64,000 nucleotides of DNA from Eucalyptus grandis (Eukaryota > Streptophyta > Magnoliopsida > Myrtales > Myrtaceae): the NCBI RefSeq assembly GCF_016545825.1, contig NC_052618.1, positions 21,155,561 through 21,219,560 on the forward strand. The letters run 5' to 3'. A model generated the notes under the pieces. That model saw only the letters and a list, made by a program, of their open reading frames with translations, was not told the DNA's origin and searched no databases. Positions 37,901 through 49,521 of this stretch are shown here, piece after piece. The position numbers and the translations under genes were made by a program. Position 1 is the stretch's first letter. The number at the start of each line of letters is the position of its first letter.

Positions 37901-40900
37901 CTAAAGTATGTACCTCGTTGTGATTTTAAAGGTTGAAGGATTGGCATAAATCTCTGCGTGCTTGGTTGTTGATCCAGTTAACGGAGTTGCTGAAATTGAT
38001 ATCTCTCTGGCTGGTTCAGTCTCCTCCCTGTGCTTGTTGCTTTCTCCTCTGTGACTATATCAATCACTCTAAAACATTAGCATATTGTATCAATCCAACC
38101 AATACAATACTCTAAACAGTACTCGAGAGTATTACCTTTGATCTGGCTGTTGATTCAACCAAAGGTAAACCTTCTGGTTTGATATCTCTCTGGCTGAAAA
38201 TTCCGGCATCTTGAGCTTTTCTAACCTTGGATCTTCATATTTGCAAGAAATTCCTGCATTTGCAGCCTTTTCTGGATGCTCTGTCCATTTCGTAGAGACT
38301 ATCCGCCGTCTGTTGAACTCATTCTTGGAACCACCTTTCTTTCCCTCCAGAGGAATAACAACATCGAGTAATTTGTTTGTTTGTATTAGCCCATTTTCCT
38401 CTATAATATGATCCTTATGCAACCCAGATGCTTGGTCATGCTGCATGAGCACATTGCACAATATCAATTGTAAAAGAGGGAATAAGCGAGCCATTCACTT
38501 TTTTGCAGGAATAACAAGGGGAGGAATAGTGAAAATCTCTGTTCTGTTGGTGGTTAACAATTTATGACAGCTTAAACTTTCGTGAAAAGGAAAAAGGATT
38601 TTGTCTAACATGGTCTATTAGTCATTGCATTCTGCTAGTCTTTTCTATTGCCTTGTTCCATGCGCCATTAACCCATCCAAGTAATCCACAAAAGCACAAA
38701 GTCGAAAAATTAATACTTTGATCCAATGTGTTAATTAGAAACTTCGTTTACCTTTGCTATGACTGCTGATCCATCCAAAGGAATATATACTGATTTGATA
38801 TCTCTGGCTGGCAGATCTTCCTTTCTAAACTTTTCAAATCTCGGTTTTTCACCTTTGCAGTAAATTCTTACTCCTGGAAGCTCCATATGTTTTGTGGAGG
38901 AGAAATGTAAGCTGTCAAACTTATTCTCATTGAAGCCATTCTTTTCGTGCAGAGAAGCAACTCCATTGAGTGGTTCAACTGTTCCAATCTGTGGATTATC
39001 CACTAGCACAGCATGTTCATTATGGGACTGCAACAAGACATTGTTAGAATGAAATAAACTGAATCAGAGGAAATAACTGAGGTGTACTGTAAGCTCAATC
39101 TCCTGACACATAGGAGCTTTCATTTTAAAAGTGCATGGAGTCTGCTACATTTTGAGCTTTTCACTTCTCTGTGATGACCTTCTTTGATATATCATGTTAC
39201 TTTGGTTTATGTTACAGGGAAATGACAGAAAATGGAAAACCAAACAACATGCTCCTCTCACCTTCGCTTTGGTGGCCGAGTCATCCAATGATACACAATC
39301 TGGTTTGATATTTCTGGCTGCGAGTTCTTGCTTTTTGACCTCTAAGAAACTCCTCTTTTCATCTTTGCTATAAATTCTTACAGTTGCAGGCTTTCCCAGA
39401 GGATCCATACATTTCAGGGGCAAGACATTTGAGCTGTTAAACTTATTCCCATCAAAGATTTTCTTTTCCTCCAGGGGAATATCTCCACATCCACGGGATA
39501 GTTCAATTGTTCGTGTTTGCAGAGTCTCCACCACAGCATTTTTATTCTGTGAGCTAGATGTTTGGCCTTGGAGTGTTTCAATTGTTGCTGTCCTCCTATT
39601 CTCCACTGTAGCATGATCATTACGCGAACTAGATATTTGGCCATACTGCAACCAACATATTGCTTGAGATCAATTGAATCAGAGGAGCCCACTAAGGCAT
39701 AATCCTAGTCTCATGACAAACATTAGCAGTTTCATTTCTAAAATTGTCTGGAAGCTATATTACATTATGATTTTCTACTTCTTTGAATGGTCTTGTTTGT
39801 TATTTCATGGCTTCACCAATCAAATCCCAATAAGCACGTTTGCAAGAATTACCAGTGAAGGAACCATGGAAATCTTTGTGCAGTCGGTGATCGTTCCTCT
39901 CAAATTAGGCATTGAATTTGATTTCTCTATGGCTTGTTCAATTTCTTTTTTGTGATTGTTCTGGGGTGATTTTGATGCAGCACTGTGCTCTCTGTTTTTT
40001 TCTACCTGCCAATGTAAAACATTCCATCTTATAAGCTTATACAGGAGTAAATAATTAAATCAACTGGAGACTCTTGAAACTCAGAATTGTCCTAGTCTGT
40101 TATTTTGAATTTCACTGAGAATATGGAATCCTTGCCATTGACTTACCCATCAAACTCAATGCAAAAGATCCTAACTTGAAATTAATAATTAGACACTAGG
40201 AGTGAATTTAGGAGCTTGTTTCACCTTTGCTTTGGCTTCTAATTCATCCAGAGTTACACATCCTGGTTTGATATTTCTGGCTGCAAGTTCCAGCTTCTTA
40301 ACCTTTTCGACCCTGGATTCATCAGTGCTGTAAGTTCTTGCAATATCAGGCTTTTTTGGAGGCTCCATATGTTCCGGGGAGGAGATATGTAACCCATTGA
40401 ACTTATTCTCAATGAAGCCTTTCTTTTCATCTAGTGGAATCACACCATACAGTGATTTGATTGTTTGTGTTTGCCAACTCTTCATCAGAACAGCAAGTTC
40501 ATCATCTGAGCTATGCATTGCACCATACTGCAATGCAGGAGATGAAACATATTGAAGAAAGATAAATGGCTGAGGCATAATCTTAAACAGTTAAGTTCAC
40601 GACAAACATCCAACTTTTCATTTTTAAATGTGTCTGAAGCTGTATCATATGCTGATATGTTCTGCTTCACTTCTCTAAGGTGATCTTATTTGATGCGTAA
40701 CAGCGCGTCACCTCCAATATTCTTCTTTGATAGAATTTTTGCCATTCTGGTACATATCTAATTGAAATTTAGGGTATATTTGTTTGAGTGAAAGAGTTTT
40801 CCACAAATTAGTTTTCCGGACTTTCACTCGTTTGGTTTGCCGAAAATGATCAGTCAATGCACTATTTATGGTCAAAGAAAATATACATGCTTAAAGTTAG

Positions 40901-43017
40901 GAAAGTTAATTCCCTGACCTGAAATGGGGAAAATATTTTCCTGGAAAAGAATTTGTCGTAAAACATTTTCTTTTGTCAGAAATGTTTTCCCAAAACAAAC
41001 ATACCATTAATAGTACAATAAAAATTTCCCAGAAATTTCTGTTTTCTGAATCTGTTTTTCCCCTAAATATAGTAAAGATGAACAGGCTATATAACCAACT
41101 GAAACTTCACGAAAAAAATTTCTAACCTGTGTTTGCATTTGATCACTGTCAAAGTAGTCAAATTGCAACTGGTTGGGTTCATCAGTAATAGCAACTCCAT
41201 TGTCCACTGAGAAATCTGCAAAAGATGAACTTCTGATGTGTGTAAGCTCCATTGTTTGCATTTGATCAATGTCAAAGTAGTCAAATTGCAACTGGTCGGA
41301 TTCATCAGTAAAAGCAACTCCATTGTCCACTGAGAAGTCTGCAAAAGTTGGACTCCTGATATGTGTAGGCTCGTCAACCCATGTTGTTGCTTCTGAAAAC
41401 GAGTTCCCATGTTCAGGTTGCTGAAGGTCTGAGTGCAAGTCAACCGAGCTAATCAGTGAGTTTCCCACTGCCTGAATCCAAGACTGTTTGCAAAAGTAAA
41501 AAGGTTAGTTATGAACATGCATCACAAATTATTTCTATGAACAGAACATTTTTTTCATTCTCACATCCTCAGTAGAGTTCTCGTGTTCAGGTTGATGAAG
41601 GTCTGAATCCAAGTTGACCAAGCCAATCGGTGAGTTTCCCACTGCCTGAATCCAAGGCTGTTTTCAAAGTAAAAAGGTTAATTATGGAGATGCTTCAAAA
41701 ATTATGTCCATGAACAGAACATTTTTTTGGTTCTCACTTCCGGAAACGAGTACTCATGTTCAGGTTGATGGAGGTCTGAATCCAAGTCAATTAAGTTAAT
41801 CGATGAATTTCCCATTGCCTGAATCCAAGGCTGTTTTCAAAAGTAAAAAAGATTAGTAAGGAACATGCTTCCCATATTATGCCCATGAACTGAAAATTTT
41901 TTTCGTTCTCACGTCTGGAAATGAGTTGTGTTCAGGTTGATGAAGGTCTGAATCCAAGTCAATCAAGCTAATGGCTCCACCCTTTAATTGTAAGGATGAT
42001 ATGTCGGACTTCTCATTTCCTTTGTGCTTTAAGCGGCAGAGGACGTAATTATTGGTCTGCTGTCAAACAACCATATTATCTGAGTCCACAAGACCTGATC
42101 CTATCCTACTTAAATTCCAGAATCCTACTCCATTACAAACTTTGGTAGTGGAAAATGAGGAAGGACAGTATCATTGCTTTTGTTTAGTTGAAACTTTTGA
42201 ATTGATGGTTATGCAGATTATTTCAATACTCAATGAATGTAGTAAACCATAAGAACTAAATGAGGGACAGATTGCGTACACTGTATGGAAACAGTTCATC
42301 CAGATTGTCGGTCAGTAAATGATATTCGTGTACAACCCAGTTGGTCTTCATGCCCTTAGAGCTCCGACCTTCATGAAAGACCAATGTTTTCTTAGTACCA
42401 ATTGCTCTGTTCTTGTCTCTTGCCTTGATAGTCCTATCAACACCAGTCTTCTTCCAATACCCCAGACAAGTCGATCTTTGAATTCGTTGCATTTGTGGAC
42501 AGAAGAACCACCACTCTTGAACTTTGTCATCAGAAGGAATGACTGATTGTTCTGTCAAGTTCAATTCAAATCTAGTTAATGAAGAACTTATCCCATTTTT
42601 TCCTACAGACAAAAGATACATATCTTATAAAGTGAGACATCACCATTTATAACATTAAACTTAGATTCCATCAGCACATTCTACAAAATATTCACTGATG
42701 CATACACTATCCTACTGCAATTATCGTAGAACTTTTGGATAACATGATACCGCATTTATAAGTATAAGGTATCCATCACAATGCCATAACTCGCCTTAAA
42801 GGACAGGAAAGATGATAGTAATATCTTGTTCTTTACCCTTAAATCTTTGTGCTAATTCCCAAGGCTCCCACTTGCAGATATCAACCTCAGGAATGATGCA
42901 GATGTTGTCTATGAATCCGAGCACTTTCAGCTTCAAGTAATGATCAACCAATTCCTCATCAGTTGGGTGGAATCTGTATCCAACTGGCAGATTCTCTGGG
43001 ATGATCACAGTTACCAT
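37901..43017 (-). CDS. NAC-C: intact 12-exon large-type NAC gene, about 920 aa
   Basis: Predicted nuclear NAC transcription factor. Exons: 42837-43017, 42280-42602, 41913-42059, 41738-41830, 41565-41657, 41127-41483, 40225-40527, 39853-40005, 39262-39645, 38752-39027, 38136-38440, 37901-38048; one open frame to TAG at 37901-37903. NAC domain residues 1-182: [20 protein letters not shown] (10-29), [16 protein letters not shown] (40-55), KVQEWWFFCP (87-96), [13 protein letters not shown] (108-120), WVVHEYHL (149-156), NYVLCRLKHKG (172-182). This is the closest of the large-type genes to a canonical NAC domain. Mini-exons 4 and 5 are both 93 nt. Exon 6 begins with the same mini-exon motif fused to two copies of a THIRSxxFADFSVDNGVA repeat. 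Exons 7, 9, 10 and 11 are the large modules; exon 8 has good CAG acceptor and GTAATT donor. The 3' flank is cut by a duplication junction 115 bases past the stop, so transcript-end signals may differ from NAC-A and B. Confidence 0.85.
40772..41006. mobile_element. Tourist-like MITE in intron 6 of NAC-C
   Basis: About 235 bp with ends GGGTATATTTGTTTG and CAAAACAAACATACCA, flanked by TTA at 40769-40771 and 41007-41009. The interior (AAAGAGTTTTCCACAAATTAG, GGAAAATATTTTCC) is itself partly palindromic. Also in NAC-D (47983-48219), absent from NAC-A and NAC-B. Confidence 0.8.
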
Positions 43018-45029
43018 CTTCTTCCAATTCTTTTACTTCACTCGTGCACAAGCGAACTCACTTCAGTTTGTCAAAGCAAAGGAATGAGCTTCAAGACTTT
43101 TGCACTTTGGGGGTCTTAATTGAAGTCTTTCCCTTCTTTGAGAAGTTGCCTTACTTTTTGTCCTATTGCTTTGTCTGCTTTTTGGTGGTACTAGTGGATC
43201 CCATCCTATCACTTAAGGACTATTTAAAGATTCTCATATCACTCTGAATTGTCACATTGTTCCCTAAAACTTTCTTGCCTTATTTTCTGCATTACATAGA
43301 AAGCCTTCATTATTTATTTTCTTCTTATTTACAAAGTATAACGGATGTAATTGTATGAGAAACCATATCTTTAGAGCCATCTGAATGCATTCACAGTCCA
43401 ATAAAAAATAAATTCATTTCTATGAAATCACAGGATCTTTCTTGGGGGATATGCAAAGAATTTATCACTAACTACAACAGAAGACTTTTCACTTTTATTT
43501 AGACATACCTAATTTAAATTGAGCTCACAATCAGTTTCTGCCAATGGAAGTCCCAAATGAACATCAAACAAATGAACAACGCACCATATTCTTACCAAAA
43601 CCAAAAGAAAAAAGAGGGCTACACTGTACAGGGTCTCCAAGTGCCAAAGCACAACTACCACATCCAAGTGGTATTTATTAGTTGAAAGATATGCCAGTTT
43701 ATGACTGATTGTAATTGTAATTACCTTCCTCTAAACCTCGAACAGAAGAAAACCAACAATATACATTATCAATATGATCGCAGGGAATTTGAGAATATAC
43801 AGTCTCACTCTCATCGATGAGTAGATTATTCGCGATGCTTCTGATTAAAGAGATCATGGTCATCAACTGGAGAAATTGGAAAGATTGGGATGTCCAAAAA
43901 GACAGCTTCAGCACAAGGACAAATGTAAAGTCACTAGATATGAGCGTTATCTATTACTGATATGTGCATAAATTCTTGAAAAGTGTTACGATGAGGTGAA
44001 CTTCAGCAGCAAAAAATCATATTTTGTTATGCTCTTCTCAGCTGACTTGAAATATCATCATCAACTCGCATTACAGATTCTGGGCCAAAAGAAAATGATA
44101 AAGTAGCGTGACAGATACCGTTGTAGAATTACATTACAAGAGAGATAAATGAGAACATAAGATAATGCTACCGGGGAGAACTGGAAATATAACTGATCTT
44201 CAAACTTCAAGGTTGAGTCTGACTTTTTCTACTGTATATTCTTGAGCTGAGAACAGAAGGTCTTCATGTGACTATGCCCTGGAGCTGAGAACTCTTCATT
44301 AGATACTTGCATTCTTTCATCAGCATCCCCACAAGAAAGAAAGATGCTCATCATACTACGTTGTTGGACTAGTCGATGTTGTTATGATAATTAAGGTGAA
44401 ATAGCTATGACCTATTTGGGGGAGGAATAATAGAGAGGTAAAATTTAGCCTCTAATGCAAAGCTCATTGTGTTTACAATAAGCGTACTGCCTTTGTTGAA
44501 ATTATCTTCAACAATGTAATCAAACGTAGGTTGACTTCTCTGCAGTATATTAATCTTTTCATAATAGTATGATCTATCCCTCATATCCAATGTCACCTCA
44601 GAAATATTCAACATCATTTATTATCAGCCTTCTCATCTCGTATTCCATAGGAAGGGCAAAGACAGATTATCTGATCACATGAAACAAGGAATCAAATATT
44701 AGTTTTGGCCATTGTGGAAATGTAGCAAAATGCATCAATCATGCTCCTCCATGTCAGTATAGTATCCAAAGCATTGACAACCATATCGTAATCTACTAAA
44801 CCTAAGACAGTATTGAGGTCAAGTACACCAGTATCACCCAATGATTGATCAAAATGGAGTACTCATGGAGCAAATATATTGTTTTGCTTCCCACTATAGC
44901 TCAGGTGATGAGGACTAAGAACATAAGAGGTTTTTCAGAAGAATCAAACAGAAAAAGGACTCAATATGATAGGAAAAACTGGAAAAAAAGAAGAAGAAAA
45001 AAGAATATGATTACCGGTGTAAGGAAGTA
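43018..45029. other. Upstream of NAC-C; no supported gene
   Basis: Should contain the NAC-C promoter and perhaps decayed 3' exons of the NAC-like relic at 45030. Paralogous with 50451-52390. Short minus-strand frames (43699-43914, 44405-44617) are not kept in frame in the sister copy. No recognisable domain. Confidence 0.4.
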
Positions 45030-45231
45030 TGCCACAGAAAAGTAGCATTTAGGTGATATTCGTGCATGATTCCTACCCGTGTTTTCTACAGAAAAAACAC
45101 GGGTAAATCGGGAATCTGCTATTTGTTCTTCGTTTTGGCTTCAAGTAATGATTGACAAGTACTTTGGTAGTGGCCGGCTTAACAGCGAATCCTGCAGAGG
45201 AACACTCCATGGCTATCTCAGTTTCTTCCAT
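45030..45231 (-). pseudogene. Collapsed NAC-like relic, copy 1
   Basis: From ATG 45229-45231 the minus strand reads METEIA-like start (MEETEIA), then GFAVKPATTKVLVNHYLKPK, alignable with NAC subdomain A ([19 protein letters not shown]). About 120 bases further, in another frame, comes IMHEYHLNAT, the subdomain D signature. Most of the domain between them is missing and a TAG interrupts the first frame. Upstream of NAC-C in the same orientation; sister relic at 52391-52639. Could still be transcribed; no function can be claimed. Confidence 0.55.
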
Positions 45232-47058
45232 CTCATGTTCTCCGCAACAAGGAAAGAAGCAGAGATAAACGTTTGAGCTAGGGTGGGGAAGTTTTGATGT
45301 CCAGTCTAAGAGGAGAAGAGATGAATTTATACTGTACTGGCATTATGGTTTGAGAGCCATGCCTGGGTCGGTCTGATGCCGTCCTTTTCGACTTCTTTTC
45401 CCTTTCTTTGAAAGTTACCTACAAGCTTTTTCTTAGATATTTATCATTTTTTATATTTTTATTTACTTATTAGGGCTCTTCATCTTCAACTTGCTTCTCA
45501 AGTCCGAGAACTTGCTGAAGAAGTTAGAGATTCAGTGCTGGCCCTACCATGTCACGCTTCAGGTCAATTTATTCGCCTACTTTATTCCATTCTCTTTTGG
45601 CCCCCTCTCTCTTGTCTTTTACACATGGCTGCAATGAGAGCACGGCTTTCGATGGAAGGGAACTTGAGCAACAATAATAAAAATATTAAAAAAAAAAATT
45701 AAAAATATTATATTTAAGGAGCTTATTTTATAAAAAAATCAAATAATATAAAAATAATTTTTAAGAAATAATCGTATATATCACTCACAAAATTTAAAAG
45801 ACAGTTTCAAACAAGCCATTGCCTACTTGTGATGAGGGTCACTTGTAATGTGAAGAAACCCGTGCATTCTCTTTCCTTTGCGATCTTTCCTCTCTGCATT
45901 TGGCGTTTTTCTTTATGTTATTCTCCATTTTTACTTTTCATTTTATTTCTTATATGTCAAAAATAATATTAACATGCATTGTGTCATATTTCAAAGTGCC
46001 AAATTAATCAATTTACCTAAACAATTATTGAAATGACTTAACTTTATTGATTTGAGTATGTTTAGGATTTCATTACACATTAGGTAAATGATTAACAAAT
46101 TACACTAGTGAATATATCATGATAAACTCTTAATTGTATTTGCAAAACTTCAAAAAAGTCGTTACTTTTCCTAGTAGGGATGGTATTTTACTAACCATCC
46201 ATGTAAATTTTCAAACAAATTGTTAATAATTTTATAACATTGATAGTTTACTAACAATAGTTGAAAAATGCAGAAAAAAGTTGGTAATTTACTAATTTAT
46301 TGAGATGCTTGGTAACTTCGTTATATGGTTGGCATTATACTAACCACGCATGTAAGTAATTTACTACTTGAACTTATAACATGTTGAAGAAGTGGGTCGC
46401 TTGTTAATTTAATGGAGCTTTGGTAAACTTCTTATAAGACTGATATTTTATTAGAATTTTAGAGAAGCTACTAGTTTACAATATGTTGCCATTTTACTAA
46501 TTAGAGGAGTTAGAAATTTAAGTGCAATTTTATAAATCTACCAACTACGAAAATTTTTCCAACTTTTCCCATGACTCAACGTTAGACTCGATCCTCTATA
46601 ATGTGCTTAATCATAGGTTTGGCAAGGCTTTAAATTTCAAAATTGCCTTTCATGCATAGTGGAAAGCTTTAATGAAATGGTCCATGGACTTAAATTAGTT
46701 TATTTCAATGAAGAATGATTGTAATTTTTTTAAAAAAACTATTTTATTGTGCAAAAAAAAAAACATTTTTATTATCAATAATAATTTGAAATAAATATTT
46801 TTTGTGAATAATGAAAAAATTTTTGTTTATTTTTATAAATGATACAAATAATTATTTTCAAAAAAATAATTTATAAATTATTTATTTTTCACTAAATAAA
46901 TCAACCTTACTTTACTTTCCTTTTTTACTGTTCAATGTGTTCATCATCTTCAACCTGCTGTTCTGTGTCTCTCTAAACCTCTACGGGAACTCTCCATGGT
47001 CCCTTCCTCACCCATCAATCAGATCAAGACCCTACGCCGGTCGATCCACCACCCGACT
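45232..47058. other. Intergenic, AT-rich, with TTTACTAA-type degenerate repeats
   Basis: 45460-45670 resembles 52890-53080. 46100-46560 is built from diverged short phrases around GGTAATTTACTAA and GGTATTTTACTAACCATGCATGT, shared with 53470-53930. The end (46930-47050) matches 54290-54410, the flank where the duplication junction lies. No gene seen. Confidence 0.5.
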
Positions 47059-47059
47059 T
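47056..47059. other. Tandem duplication junction between units 3 and 4
   Basis: Sequence left of this point matches 54290-54415; sequence right of it matches NAC-C intron 8/exon 8 from 39851. The break falls within a few bases of the exon 8 splice donor of NAC-D. Confidence 0.7.
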
Positions 47060-47982
47060 ACCAGTGTTGGAACCAGGGAAATCTTTATGCAGTTGGTGAT
47101 TGTTCCACTCAAATAAGGCATTGAATTTGATTTCTCTATGGCTTGTTCAATTCCTCTGTTGTGATTGTTCTGGGATAATTTTGATGCAGCGCTGTGCTCT
47201 CTTCTTTTTTCTATCTGCCAATGTAAAACATTCTATCTTACAAGCTTGTACAGAAGTAAATAATTAAATCAACTGTAGACTCTTGAAACTCGGAATCGTC
47301 CTAGTCTGTTCCTTTGAATTTCACTGAGAATAAGGAATCCTTGCCATTAACTTAACCATCATACTCAATGCAAAAAATCCTAACTTGAAATTAATAATCA
47401 GACACTACGAGTGAATTTAGGAGCTTGTTTCACCTTTGCTTTGGCTTCTAATTCATCCAGAGTTACACATTCTGGTTTGATAATTCTGGCTACGAGTTCC
47501 AGCTTCTCAACTTTTTCAACCCTCGATTCTTCATCAGTGCTGTAAGTTCTTGCAATATCAGGCTTTGTTGGAGGCTCCATATGTTGTGGGGAGGAGATAA
47601 GTAACCCATTGAACTTATTCTCAATGAAGCCTTTCTTTTCATCTAGTGGAATTACACCATGGAGTGATTTGATTGTTTGTGTTCGCCGACCCTTCATTAG
47701 AACAGCAAGTACTTCATCGCTACACAGTGGGCCATACTGCAATAAAGGAGATGAAACATATTGAAGAAAGATAAATGGCTGAGGCATAATCTTAAACAGT
47801 TAAGCTCATGACGAACATCCAACTTTTCATTTCTAAATGTGTCTGGAAGCTGTATCATATGCAGACATGTTCTGCTTCACTTCTCTAAGGTGATCTTATT
47901 TGATGCATAATAGCTGCGTTACTTCCAATATTCTTCTTTGCTAGAATTTTTGCCATTCTGCTGCATATCTAAATGAAATTTA

Positions 47983-48219
47983 GGGTGTATTTGTATGAGT
48001 GAAAGAGTTTTCCACCAATTAGTTTTCTGGACTTTCAATCATTTGGTTTGCTGCAAATGATTAGTCAACAGAAAGCTGTCTACAGTCAAAGAAAATATGC
48101 AAGCTTAAAGTTAGGAAAATTAATTACCTAATCCGAAAAGGGAAAAATATTTTCCTGGAAAAGAATTTTTTGTAAAACATTTTCTTTTATCAGAATGTTT
48201 TCCCAAAACAAACTCACCC
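47983..48219. mobile_element. Tourist-like MITE in intron 6 of NAC-D
   Basis: About 237 bp with ends GGGTGTATTTGTATG and CAAACTCACCC and TTA duplications at 47980-47982 and 48220-48222. Orthologous in position to the NAC-C copy, so inserted before the NAC-C/NAC-D split. Confidence 0.8.
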
Positions 48220-48677
48220 TTACAAGAAAAGTTTCACCGAGATTTCTCTTTTCTAAATCAGTTCTTCCCCTAAATATGGTAAAGGTGAACAGGCTATATA
48301 ACCAACTGAAACTTCACAAAAAGAATCTTGACCTGTGTTTGCATTTGATCACTGTCAAAGTAGTCAAATTGCAGCTGGTTGGATTCGTCAGTAATAGCAA
48401 CTCCATTGTCCACCGAGAAGTCTGCAAAAGGTGGACTTCTGATATGTGTAAGCTCGTTGAAGTAGGGTTGGAATTTGACTTTTTCTGATTGGAAAGTAGT
48501 CTGTGGGAAGATTAATGAAATGGCGTGAACTCGGTAGTCCTGCTGAAATGAGTGCTTTCTTGCTGAGTTTACCCCCGCCTGAATTGAAGGCTGTTATCAA
48601 AAGTAAAAAGGTTAGCTATGAACATGCTTCATAAATTATGTCCTGTCCCTGTACAGAACAATTTTTTTTGTTCTCAC

Positions 48678-49521
48678 TTCTGAAAATGAGTTCTCATGTT
48701 CAGATTGATGAAGTTCTGATTGCAAGTCAACCGAGCTAATCAGTGAGTTTCCCTCTGCCTGAATCCAAGACTGTTTGCAAAAGTAAAAGGGTTAGTTATG
48801 AACATGCTTCACAAATTATGTCCATGAGCAGAACATTTCTTTTTCGCTCTCACATCCTCAATAGAGTTATCGTGTTCAGGTTGATGAAGGTCTGAATTCA
48901 AGTTGACCAAGCCAATCGGTGAGTTTCCCACTGCCTGAATCCAAGGCTGTTTTCAAAGTAAAAAGGTTAATTATGAACACGCTTCAAAAACTATGTCCAT
49001 GAACAGAACTTTTTTCGTTCTCACATCCTCAATAGAGTTCTCGTGTTCAGATTGATGAAGGTCTGAATCCGAGTTGACCAAGCTAATCGGTGAGTTTCCC
49101 ACTGCCTGAATCCAAGGCTGTTTTCAAAAGTAAAAAGCTTAACAATTATCATGCTTCAAAAATTATGTCCATGAACAGAACATTGTTTTCATTCCCACTT
49201 CCAGAAATGAGTACTCATGTTCAGGTTGATGAAGATCTGAATCCAAGTCAATTGAGTTAATCAAAGAGTTTCCCACTGCTTGAATCCAAGGCTGTTTTCA
49301 AAAGTAAAAAGATTAGTAAGGATCATGCTTCACAAATTATGGCCACGAACAGAACATTTTTTTGTTCTCACTTCCGGAAATGAGTTGCTGTGTTCAGGTT
49401 GATGAAGATCTGAATCCAAGTCAATCAAGTTAACGGCTCCTCCCTTTAATTGTATGGATGATATATCGGACTTCTCATTTCCTTTGTGCCTTAAGTGGCA
49501 GAGGACGTAATTCTTGATCAG
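48678..49521 (-). repeat. Exon-containing tandem array, period about 171-176 bp
   Basis: Four 93-nt exons plus the second half of exon 3 share the motif [18 protein letters not shown], each followed by an intron of about 80 bp with near-identical sequence (GTGAGAACGAAAAAA, TTCTGTTCATGGACATAA, then TTTTACTTTTGAAAACAG). All are phase 0 at both ends. NAC-A, B and C have only two separate copies. Confidence 0.8.

Noticed and set aside
43699..43914. Hydrophobic minus-strand frame, possible membrane anchor for a NAC gene
   Set aside because: No splice path connects it to NAC-C or the relic, and the sister copy at 51192-51425 differs at its ends; the hydrophobicity reflects T-rich antisense text.
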